From Chaetorhynchus papuensis (Eukaryota > Chordata > Aves > Passeriformes > Rhipiduridae): a stretch of DNA of 64,000 bases. Numbering within the stretch: position 1 is the first letter of the stretch; every line of letters starts with the position of its first letter. Positions 24,901 through 36,900 of the stretch are shown piece by piece. The notes beneath the pieces were generated by a model that did not search any database, had not been told where the DNA came from, and worked only from the letters and a program-made list of their open reading frames with translations. A program made the translations under genes and the position numbers. The stretch covers positions 70,989 to 134,988 of the forward strand of contig VWYX01001125.1 of the NCBI GenBank assembly GCA_013396525.1, read 5' to 3'.

Positions 24901-27900
24901 CACTGAACATTTTCTCCACAAGGATTTTGAGATACTGCACTAACTATATCAATGTCGCATTCCCAGTTTCTGAAGATTCAACACTCACCTTCTGCATTGT
25001 GGTTTTGTTTTTTTTTTAATAAGAGCACAGTTAAATACAACTGTCCCTCGGGTGAATTTCAGTAAAAAAAACCACACAAAAAATCAACAGAGAAAGCCAG
25101 GCCATTGCAAGAGCGGGTGTTTGAAACCTGCCTCTGAAATGGGCAAGAGCCAGTGAGGGAAAACACGAACCTAAGCAGCCTGACGCACCCTAGTGCTTGT
25201 AATCCGAATGACACCAGCTGAGAGTGACCCCAAAGCCAGTGCTGTCACCTCCACTGTCACCTCCTGCTCTGAGACGTGCTGGAAACAAAACCATCAGACC
25301 AAAGCAACTGAAAAGCATCTGAAGCCCTCCTAGACCACCATACCTACTGCACTGCACTTAAGCACATAAATAGGGATAGTTTTTCTTTTTCTTTTATTTC
25401 TTTAAACTGGCCATTCACTAAATTATGAAAAACCCAAACATACACTTATCTATGACTGCTTGGGTGTCCCCTTCTGGCACACACAAAGCTCTGCTGAGCA
25501 CACACTGCCATCCCCAAGCTGCAGGGCATGCAGAGGGCACTGACTGCTGCCGCTGTACCAGGAAGAGTCTGAGCGACACTCTCCTGGGCTTTCTTCTCCA
25601 GCTCAAAAAATTAGTTATTCTAGCCTGTCTTGTGCTGATATTTCTCACAGAGCAGCAAATAGCTGCCCTGCAGAACTTTTTAGCTTTCTCCTTCTCTCCT
25701 CATAAATGCTGATTGTGGCAACTTTTGTGATATAACCAGAAAAAATGAAAAGAAAAGGGATTCACTTACCAGGAAACTCTTTCATCATAAATAAACTGTG
25801 GAGAAAAGATTTAAAAATAGCATGTTATACACAAAACCACAATTGAAAACAGCTCATCACCTGAGGCAGGGGACAGAGTAAAGCAAGCCAGGGCTCGTGG
25901 CAATGGCATTAAGCTTGGGTGTGTTTTGGCACTGCCCTCCTGCCCAGCCTTTGAACTTCTCAACCCTTAGTTTCTCTCACCTAGTCCAAGCAAGCAGGTA
26001 CTCCTTCCCAATATGCCACCGGATCCTTGTGTTAACCAGGGTTATTGCAGGAGTTAGAGGGAAAGCAGCCGTGAACCATAGAAGGGGCTGCATCCCCCTG
26101 ACCCACTCGGCTGTCTCACCGGACACAGCCTCCTCCCCGCCAGCTCCTGGCCGGACGCCGAGTGACCTGCCAGTGGATCCATGGCAAGCTCCGCAGCTGC
26201 TGCCGTGCCCTGCTGGGCCCAGGGCGTTGTCCCCATCAGCTCAGGGTAACCACCACCCCAGCTGACTGTAGCTACTGTGACAGTCCCTCCGGCACAGCTG
26301 CTGATGGATGGGCACTGTGGCTTTCCCAACTGTGCCATGAAGCCTCCTCAGGCAAGGAATGTGTGTCCTCCCTGAGGGAAGGACCAGCGCCACGGCAAGT
26401 GGCATGAGGGAAGGTGTGTGAGGGAAGGACCACTGCCATGGCGAGGGGTGTGAGGGAAGGTGCGTGAGGGAAGGTGCGTGAGGGAAGGTGCGTGAGGGAG
26501 GGACCAGCGCCATGGCAAGGGGTGTGAGGGAAGGTGCGTGAGGGAGGGACCAGTGCCATGGCGAGGTGCGTGAGGGAAGGACCAGCGCCATGGCAAGGGG
26601 TGTGAGGGAAGGACCAGCGCCATGGCGGGGGGTGTGAGGGAAGGTGCGTGAGGGAAGGACCAGTGCCATGNNNNNNNNNNNNNNNNNNNNNNNNNNNNNN
26701 NNNNNNNNNNNNNNNNNNNNNNNNNNNNNNNNNNNNNNNNNNNNNNNNNNNNNNNNNNNNNNNNNNNNNNNNNNNNNNNNNNNNNNNNNNNNNNNNNNNN
26801 NNNNNNNNNNNNNNNNNNNNNNNNNNNNNNNNNNNNNNNNNNNNNNNNNNNNNNNNNNNNNNNNNNNNNNNNNNNNNNNNNNNNNNNNNNNNNNNNNNNN
26901 NNNNNNNNNNNNNNNNNNNNNNNNNNNNNNNNNNNNNNNNNNNNNNNNNNNNNNNNNNNNNNNNNNNNNNNNNNNNNNNNNNNNNNNNNNNNNNNNNNNN
27001 NNNNNNNNNNNNNNNNNNNNNNNNNNNNNNNNNNNNNNNNNNNNNNNNNNNNNNNNNNNNNNNNNNNNNNNNNNNNNNNNNNNNNNNNNNNNNNNNNNNN
27101 NNNNNNNNNNNNNNNNNNNNNNNNNNNNNNNNNNNNNNNNNNNNNNNNNNNNNNNNNNNNNNNNNNNNNNNNNNNNNNNNNNNNNNNNNNNNNNNNNNNN
27201 NNNNNNNNNNNNNNNNNNNNNNNNNNNNNNNNNNNNNNNNNNNNNNNNNNNNNNNNNNNNNNNNNNNNNNNNNNNNNNNNNNNNNNNNNNNNNNNNNNNN
27301 NNNNNNNNNNNNNNNNNNNNNNNNNNNNNNNNNNNNNNNNNNNNNNNNNNNNNNNNNNNNNNNNNNNNNNNNNNNNNNNNNNNNNNNNNNNNNNNNNNNN
27401 NNNNNNNNNNNNNNNNNNNNNNNNNNNNNNNNNNNNNNNNNNNNNNNNNNNNNNNNNNNNNNNNNNNNNNNNNNNNNNNNNNNNNNNNNNNNNNNNNNNN
27501 NNNNNNNNNNNNNNNNNNNNNNNNNNNNNNNGGGGTATGAGGGAAGGGGTGTGAGGGAAGGTGTGTGAGGGAAGGACCAGCGCCATGGCGAGGGGCGTGA
27601 GGGAAGGTGCGTGAGGGAAGGACCAGCGCCATGGCGAGGGGCGTGAGGGAAGGTGCGGGAGGGAAGGACCAGCGCCATGGCGAGGGGCATGAGGGAAGGT
27701 GCGTGAGAGAAGGACCAGCGCCATGGTGAGGGGCATGAGGGAAGGTGCGTGAGGGAAGGACCAGCGCCATGGCGAGGGGTATGAGGGAAGGTGCGTGAGG
27801 GAAGGGCCAGCGCCATGGCGAGGGGCGTGAGGGAAGGTGCGTGAGGGAAGGACCAGCACCTAGGTGAGGGGTGTCGAGGGAGAACCAGAGCAATGCTGAA

Positions 27901-30900
27901 GGTTGTGAAGGAAGCAGCAGTACCATGGCGAGGGGTGTGAGGGAAGGCCCTGCCCTGGCAGTGGCTGAAGGGCTGCACCGGCAGAGGCTGAAGGGCCGTA
28001 GCAGTAATGGCTGAAGGCTGACACCAGCAGTGCCTGAAGGCCTGCACCGGCAGGTGGCTGCCGTGCTCCGTGAGCAGGCCCTCCCCCTTGCCGTGCTCCG
28101 CCAGCCCTGCTGCTCCCCGTGCCCCCGGTTCTCCTCCCACGGCAGCGGGATGGCTGCGGAGGGGACCCGCGGTGCCGGTGCCTCCGCGGTGCGGCAGCGA
28201 CGGGCCGTGGTCCATTTGGCCCTTCCAAAGCACCAGCAGGGAAATGCCGTGCCCGCACCAGGGATTACAGATCCACGGCTGTGCCCCAGGCAAACAGGAG
28301 GGAAAAGGAAAGAGACCCTGAAAGCAGAGTGACCACTTCCCCTTGGCCATACAGCTGTAAATAGCAACTCCTGTGTGACAGCCGGTGCGAGGCAAGAGTT
28401 ACACGGGTTACTGGAAAAAAACATGACCACAAAACATTGTAAATTACAGTTCCAGTCACCGTGATCCAGTCTGACAAGGCCTGTTTTAGGTTATGATGTT
28501 TTGGTATGATGGGACATGAAAGTGTGTGCACTGACTTTTTAAACTAAAAATAGCACCCATCTCAATTTTGCCACTAATGATTCTGACCATGTCCCTTCAA
28601 GTTAAGATACACAGGCATCTTTTTCCTCTCAAGAGAATGAGGAGTAAGTTTTGCCAAGCTCTTCAAGAAGATGAGGTAGCATTGTAACATTATAAAGTTT
28701 TTAAAAAAAAAAAAATCATAGGGCTGAATCAAGATGAATTAAGTACGGTAAATGTGGTTTATCCACTTCTAACCTCTGTGCTTTAGAGTTCACTCTCTCT
28801 CATCAAATGGCCTGGAGCAGCAAACAGGTGAGTCTATACCGCTCTATTTCCTACAACAGCATTGTACTTCCTTTTCTAGTGCAATCAGAGACAAAATCAT
28901 ATTGATTTACCCAGCACAGTATCAAGCTTTTTAAAGTTGCTTTACCTCAGCATTGGAAGGGATGTATTTATTTCCCCTCAGGTCTGTTTATGATTAGTAA
29001 AGATACCAGTGGAGTGCAACTTTTAACACAGCACCAGCGGCGGCTGTTTAAAACACCACGAGAACAAACTTCTACAAACAGTATAATTCTTCAAGATTGA
29101 TGACTTTACTCCAGCTGCAGAGAAGTCTCAATGCCCTCATATGGAAAATTATCCCTGCATACAAAGCACTGAAGTGTCTTCTAAAAGGAGCACACAAATC
29201 TAATGAAGGGGGAACCACAGGCAGGTTACACTGTGCTCTGCATGGAGCCTGTGGCTCATCTCCCAGCTGAGCCACGGGGGACTGGAGAGTCAGAATCTGA
29301 GGAACAATGTCCTGCCACCTCAGCTGGATTCTGTCTTAAAAGGACCGGAAAAATTAGAGACACTGGGAAGCCAGGGATTCCTGGGTGAGTGAAGGGAAGG
29401 AGAAACTTCTTAAACTGAAGCAGTGTTTGACTCTGAAAGGAGAAATTCTCATGTGCTATCAACAGGGGAGCAATATTGCATACAAAAGGGTCAGTACCTC
29501 AGCTAGAGGGAAGCTAAACCTTCAACCACTTAAAGTGTTTTCCCTTCCTCCCATCTTTCTCTGCTTTTCCCTAACAGGTGTTTAAGTCATTTGCAACGAT
29601 TGTTATGGAGTAACATTGAAAGACATGGGATGTGCTCCACCTCACCTAACCCAAATTATCCAGGTAGGGCTGTAAAATGGGAATAGGAGCTCTGGCAATG
29701 CCTTCGAGCCTCCTCTAATGCCTGGAGCTGCACCATCCTGCTACCCTGGCTGCCTGCAGGGCCTTGAACTCCACCACTGGTAAGATGAGCAGAAGAGTGG
29801 GCATACAGCTGGAGAGAAGCTAACTCAAAGCTTAGGGAAAAAATAACCGCATCCTGGTATTATGGGGTATGCTCCCAAAAGAAGAGGACTCCTGCAGTTC
29901 TGTAATGGTGAAGAACAGCTTACACAGAAATAAAGTATAGGAGAAAAGTCTTAGGGGTAACAGAGATGTCTGTTCTGCAAGCCATACAACCTTCTCATGA
30001 CACAGAACACCCAGATAGGAATTTCAGGGGTGCATTGGACAAAAAACAGTAGAGAATTCTTCTCCACATCCCGATGCAGCTGACTACCACAGGGATGAAC
30101 CAGCCATGAAAAAACCCGCCTTGCTTAAAGAATTTAAAACTGATGTCAGAGTTTCAACTCTCAGAGTTTCAACCAGATTTTCAACTTGTCTGCCTCCATG
30201 CAATAAATGAAATGCCCAATCTAAGCACCAGGAGGCTAGGTGCCAGGCAGATGCCCACATCTGTGCTTCCTGTGGAGTGAACTAAGAGAATGCCTGCTGG
30301 ATGTCTTTAAGCTTGTGCAATGGAATTCACTACAGTTAGGATGTGCGGCCCTGTTGTTCAGCAACAGTTTTTGGTATGAGATTACTGTCAAGCTGTCAAA
30401 GCAAAAATGAAAGTTTTTTGTTTTGCAGCTCATTGCTAATAATTATGCAGAAAAGTTATTTTTCACCAGGTACAAAATGGCTGGCCTTGCAGTATGGGGA
30501 ATAAAAGTACAAACAGGTTGAGAAAGATCCTCTGTTCAGGATGAAGCAGACCCTCTGTTTGTGACGAGGCAGATAAAGGCCTTTGCACCTACAGAGTGTG
30601 TCTGGAAACACAGGCATGTGCAGGAAGAAACAAACCAAAACCCCCTCTTGAAACACACTAAGCAAAGTAACCCAGACTGCAGAAATGCAAGTGACCCTCT
30701 TCTGACTCTGAAGTCCCCTTCTCGCTGACATATGGAAGGTAACCTCACAAAATCACTCTCCCTTTCTTAGGGAATCTAGGATACTAGGCTAGGCTGGGGA
30801 CAAAAAAAAAAAAGGAAAGCAACTGTTACCTGAAAATTCAATTTTTACATTTCCTGGCATTGTTCCGTATCGGTTGCAAAGGTAATGCTGAACTGACAGC

Positions 30901-33900
30901 AGTGTCTTTAACTAAAACTTGTGCACACATTTTCTCACTGAATAGCCCAATTCTGAGAGATTTGGAGCATTTTCTGAACCTGATGAACACTGGGCTAGTC
31001 CCAGCACTAAGAACTGCTGAAAGTGTAGTCTTTGAGGACTTTCTGTTAGCATGCACTGCCCCTATTATGTGTGGGAAAACTAACCTTAATGTTTTGTAGG
31101 AGTTTCCAAGACCTCTCTCCTCTGGGCACCAATGCCGCCTCCTTACAGGAGGACTTTTTTAGGAAGTCATGAAGGTCACTGCCAGGAGAGCACCCCGATC
31201 CATCCATCCATCCATCCATCCATCCATCCATCCATCCATCCATCCATCCATCCATCCATCCACCGCAGGGCTGCCCGGGGGCTCAGAACATGAGTTCAGC
31301 TCTGCACCCCATGTCTGCACTGGGCCACCACAGCCCACCCCAACCACCCCTCTGGGCTCTCCGGACACTCCTCCATCTCCTGCCCTCGGGCCAAGCTTCC
31401 CAGCAGAACCAGGGAGACCACAAGCAGTTTTCCACAAGCAGGAATCCCCATGAGTGCTGGAGCTGGGATCTTAGCCACAAGACTGTGATTCCATGGCAGG
31501 TTCCCTTTACAGGTGGCAATAGGCATGGGCTCCCACAGATGAAGAACCTTCAAAAACTTACCACGATGAGTGCAACAACAGACAGCGTGTAGTAGATTGA
31601 ATCTCTCAAGAGACTCCACGACGACAGTGCAACAACCTGGGAAAACCAAGGCAAAGAGAGGATGTCAGCCAGGCTCTCGCCAGAACGCCTGCCACGACGG
31701 CAGTGTGTGCCCAGGTTCAGCCTGTCACTCCGTGGAATTTTTTTTTATATGCAATGGAGAACAGAAAGGGATTACTATGCAGTTCATGTCACTTGACACC
31801 TTCCAAAGCCACAGAAATGAGGAAAAATTCTCACTGCAGGCTGCACAAGCGATCTGATAATTCAGATCGTAGAAGAAAAAAATACCAGTGAATGAGTTAA
31901 TCTTTAAGTTCATTAATAGTATTCAAAAGGGCAGATTCAAAGCAGTCATGTGGTGGTAACACCTTCAGTATGAGTCTATTTTTTGCAGCTCTAGGAAGTT
32001 CCCGCAGTAGAAGCTTCTCCTCAAATCTTTATTTGCCATTTCTGGACTGCATTTCAAACACTCTGGGTCACATCCTTCAAAAGTGTAAAGCTGAAGGAGG
32101 AAGATGGGAGATGGTTCATTTACACTGATTTGGATCTGAACATATACATGAATTTTCTGACCATACCCTCCACTCATGCTTGTGCATGAATGCGGTCACA
32201 TGAACAGGAACTTCATTTTCAGTTCTATTTCAGTGTTAGCAAAAATAATTTCCCAAATTTTTCTCTGTATTAACCCTTACTATATTTTCTAATATATATA
32301 ATATATATATACTATTTTTCCAAAACTGAAAGCAAAACAAATGCCGGAAAAAGATACTGACCATTATGCTTAAAAAAATCTCTACAGTCTCTTAGTAGTA
32401 TGGCTTTTAAAAAATGGATGTAATTTATGCCCAGAGTAAAGTCTCTTTATGCAACCATTTACATGTTAGAAACTCCTACCTGAAATAAAAAAGCAGGCCT
32501 TTAAAGTCCTTGGGTGAAACCAGAGTTATACCAGCTGGCAATACATTTCAAGGCACACAGAGATAGATGAATGGAGATGCTTTCTGATGGCAATTTCCAA
32601 ATGCAGAAACATGGAGTTGGGCTCATAATTCTATTCAGAGATCCTCAATTAAATCCCACACCTTACATCAGTGTGCCCCTTCATTCTGATTGAGCAAATT
32701 TTGAAAGAAAGCTTACAGAACAATTAGACATTATTCCACTCAGCTTCCAGGATGCTGCATAAGGTCCCCTGCACTTTGCTCAGCATGGATACTGGGGATT
32801 TTATAGCTATAAACTTCAGCTCTGGACACAGCAGCCACACTTCTGAAGCAAATGACAGCCCCCACAGGAACAGGCTCTGTCTCATATCCTCTGTCCCTGG
32901 TCTAAGGGGTGTCACCTGCAAACTCCTATATATAACATTTACTACTCAGAATGCTTACTTCCCTTTCTGAAGGGCTGGAGAGCAGAAAAAACAAGATTTT
33001 CTCAGTTCTAGCTTGATTTCTGAGCTTTACAGCTCCTGAAGCCGTGGCCCCATGCAGCACAAACAATGTCCTCTACCTAGCACATGTGGAGATGAGCCAC
33101 CAAAGGGAAAAGCCCCTAAGATCAGACATTGGCATCTGCTGCCCGGAGCACTGAAGTTGGCTCAGGGCACCCAAGACCTCAGTGGCAATACACCCCATGC
33201 CTCATCCTAGGACTTTGCCATTTATCCCCTGTAAAACTGACCCTTCTCTCTTCTGCTCTTCCAAACTCTTTCTCTGCTCTTAGCAGCATAGAAGCTCTTC
33301 TCCCATCCAGGAGATAACCATCACCAGAGGCCACCCAGCTGGCTGTTTTCCAGACTGCTCTGCCCATTGTGGCAATGGGCCCGAGACGAAGCACATGTGG
33401 CAGAACAGGGCTGCTGCTCCCTTGGCAAGGACATCTGTGCTCCTGCTGCAGGAGTCCAGAGCCATGTGCGCTCCTGAGTATTCTGGCTGCTAAACTTCCA
33501 GGGGAAGCATGTAGTCACATCCATGTTCTTCAGGGATCTTCTTCACTCTGCATTGTTTCGGGGGTTTTCCTCATCTCATGGCCCGTTCTTTGCTTGACAT
33601 TCTCGAGCTGTGATCAGCTACTAACACTGCTAGGAAATACTAGGCTTCGGAAGCAATCTCCCTAATCTTGTTTCTCTGTTACCCTCTGGCACAGAAGGTC
33701 TAGATTTTTAGGCATTAAGAGCTAATAACTTAATGTGCTAATGTGGAGAGGCAGGAATGCTTGGATGAGGGTGTCAAAAGATTAAAGACAATCCCTGCAG
33801 CGATTAGCCTAAAGAGTCTGCGGAGGTCAGCAGAGATGTGCCAGCAGTGAATCCACCACTGTCAAAAGGCAGCCAGAGGCAGAGAATCTGGGTCAGACCT

Positions 33901-36900
33901 CATGCTGCCCCTCTTTGATGTGGACTGCACAGAAGTGATTAGGGAAGCTCTCACACCACCCTAGCAGATGCTGGGATCTGGCTTTGGAGCGCTCGTCTGT
34001 GCTGCCTGACAAAGCTGCTGCTCGCTGTGATCCCTTGCAAGCCCCTGACCCACGAGAGCCGGCCAGCAGCGCACTGTGTCAGCCCTCTGGAGCAATCTCT
34101 CAGGGCTTCTCTGTTTCCCTTGACAGGGCACAAGCTCTGCCTTTAAACTTTGCAGCTGATTATTTTAAGATCTCCTTACTCAGCTCAGGTAATTCCAAGG
34201 ACCTGGCCACCTGCCTGCTCACTCTCATTGCTCGTGGTGTATCAGTGAAGCATCACAGATTAATGTGAGAGTGTGACAGTGCCTCACTTGTATTGATCTT
34301 TACATTAAATTACGCTGTAGATCCATCTGTGGCTGTCATCAAGAAGCCATTGCAGAGCCTCTGCACCTTTCCTGGGAGACACACGCAGGACTTGGTGCGG
34401 CTTGGAGGGTGGTGGGTTCCTGGTGGCACTTTGACACATCCGTAATCCAGACAGAGAATCAGCCAAGCAGGTCCAACAGGATCTCAGAGGCGCCATCTCC
34501 CAGCACAGCAGGAATCCTGGTCCCACACCCCCTCCTGGCACACTGAACCACTGCGGCACAGCAGATATTTTAGACAGATTCCTGCATGGAAAGCCACTGC
34601 TGCCTGTGCAGAGCCCCAGGAAAGCCAGCAGGCAGCCAGCATCAGCCAGAGGCCCCTGTGCTGGGACTGCTGACAGCACAGCAGGATGTCCTGGACTAAG
34701 CAACGCTCCCTCTATATCCCATGGTCTTGTCCCAATATCCCAGGACACTACGAGTACCCAGCTCAGTCTCCAGACCATAATCTTGGCCAAAGACCCCAGG
34801 GTCCCACGATGCAGCGTTAGGGTTTGCTGGAGGCTTTGACCAATACTAACCACCACTCCCAGCTTCAGCCAAGCACCAAATACAGGTCAGGCCAAAGAAA
34901 AATCCAGGCCTTAAAATATCCATCTCTCTCAGACAGCTAAAGCAGCCATGATCTAAGGGACCTGCTGTGATGAAAGCCTCCTTCCAATTACCAGCCCCCT
35001 AATTTTACCTCTGGCTTGCCATTCTCTGCAAAGCTCAGTTGTCACTCTGGCTCCCGGTCCGTACACTGAGCACCAACTCCATCTATCCTCATTACTTCCC
35101 CAAGAATATTTGCTTTTTTAAGCCTCTCTTGATATTTTCATCACTGCCGCAGCAATCTGTCTCTGTGACATTCTCAGAATGGAAACAGTGGACACTCTCC
35201 AAACCTCAGGACAAAGCCAAAAATATTTCCCTGCTCAACTGGTAGTCATAATCATCCATGAGTTATTTGGACCAGCGTGTCTCTTTAGCTCAGATTCCCA
35301 CAGAGCTGAGGCAGCAGGACCCCAAGGCCTCTGCTGGACCACAAGATCCACAGCAGAATTCAAGGATAGCTGTAGACAGGAAGGCGTGCATAGAGTAAAC
35401 ATCTCCCAGTCTCTTCAGACTGGCCAGTCCTTGACAGAAGTAAAAAACAGATTTTGTGATTTCCCTTGCTTTTACACTATCAACGATTTGAGAAAAAATG
35501 CTACAAATGGTACATCCACAGTATTGATCTGTGTGTAAATTCTGACAGAGAAAACTTAACCTCAAATGGTGATAGTGTTTTGTGGCAATTAGGAAGTGGC
35601 CTTGGTTTAAATGCTGATAGGAATCCATTCGCAACTCTTCTGATTGCCTTGGGCAGCATCTCTGAATTAGTGGTGCCTCTCTATCCTGAAACTCCATCCA
35701 CACCTCTCTGCCCCAGCTGCAGTCTCAGCACCTTGCAGACCGCCTGGTGCTCCACAGGACAGCGGGAACGGCACTGCCAGCATCCTCCCTCTGCTTTCCC
35801 TGTACCTGGGGTTTCACACAGCACGGCCCTGCCAGCAGCTCTAGGTACCCAAGGACCACAGCCTTGGCTTCTGGCACTACTTCAGTCTGACTAACTCGTC
35901 TGTCCCATGTCTGCCACACACCCCTGTCAGTGAAAGATCAGGCTCACGGTCACTATAAAATGCTGCCAGCACCAAACCCCAGTGTGCCTCGGGCTGTGAG
36001 AGCAGTGAACAGTCCCAACAGCTGGGCTCTCCTTAAACTACTTCCCAAGAGTTTTACATGTTTTCCAACGATGGTAATGGACCAATGAAGAAAAAAGCAA
36101 CAGCATTCCAACTCTCCCCTTTTAAAACTCCTCCACAGTCGAGGAGAAGAAAATAAAGAAGCTCATGAATGCAATCGTAAAACCAAAAGTCAGTAACGAC
36201 TGCAGTCTGAGTTGTGAGTAAAATTAAAGCTTAAAAGATTAAGAGGCATGCAAGCTGGCTGAATGGCAGAAGTGGGGTAAAACAGATTACAGAAGTCCCA
36301 GTTGCGTCATTAAGAAACGTTCTACCAGGTTATTAACCTCTGTTTAGTGTTCTTGTCAATATGCCTAACACTTTTTCTCAGGCCTATTTTCCACTGACAT
36401 AACCCACAGCAGCTGATAATTCCGAGAGGTGCCTCGGCAGGCACAAGTGTTCTGTGACCTGGACAGAGGAGAGCCTGCTGAATTTAGTTTACTTCCTGAA
36501 GTAAAAGAATCCCACTGGAACAGAAGGAGGCAGGTCTGACAGTCAGTCCTTTTCTGCTCCAGTGTACTGAGGAACAATGCCTTGCCACCCACCTGACCCC
36601 TTGACAGAACAAGTAACTGGAAGAAGATCTGTGGCACAACCCAGCATTCCTGGTCCCCTGCTCCACCCGGAGAAACCTGTCTATGTCCGGGAAAAGGTAA
36701 AATAGAGAAACTTGGACTCAACTGACAAACACAGCAGTTAAATACTAATTAACAAATTGAGCCACGCACATTCAAAATTACAGGATAATATCGGAGCGAC
36801 TTGCAAGTCATGGAGATACTGCTCTCACTTAGGCACTTCTCACCCTCCAACCTCCTCTGCAATGCTGCAAAAGGCTGTGGGTCAGTGCTGGGAGAGGACA

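Larger units (their letters stand above)
25796..31561 (-). other. SLC24A3 intron with minisatellite, assembly gap and CpG patch
   Basis: A 5.8-kb intron containing the 46-bp minisatellite with its N gap (26372-27950), degenerate repeats at 27951-28062, a CpG-rich patch at about 28080-28270 and an (ATCC)n run at 31198-31262. Exons on both sides join in frame, so no constitutive coding exon is needed inside the gap. Confidence 0.9.

Noticed and set aside
26372..27950. Regularly spaced repeats that might suggest a CRISPR array
   Set aside because: The units are contiguous tandem copies without unique spacers, in a vertebrate intron.
26241..28430. Open frames of 500-729 codons on the minus strand, mostly undefined residues
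   Set aside because: They arise from the minisatellite being stop-free and from the N gap; no domain outside the repeat and no splice context.
31046..31437. Repetitive MDGW-type peptides on the minus strand
   Set aside because: Direct translation of the (ATCC)n microsatellite.
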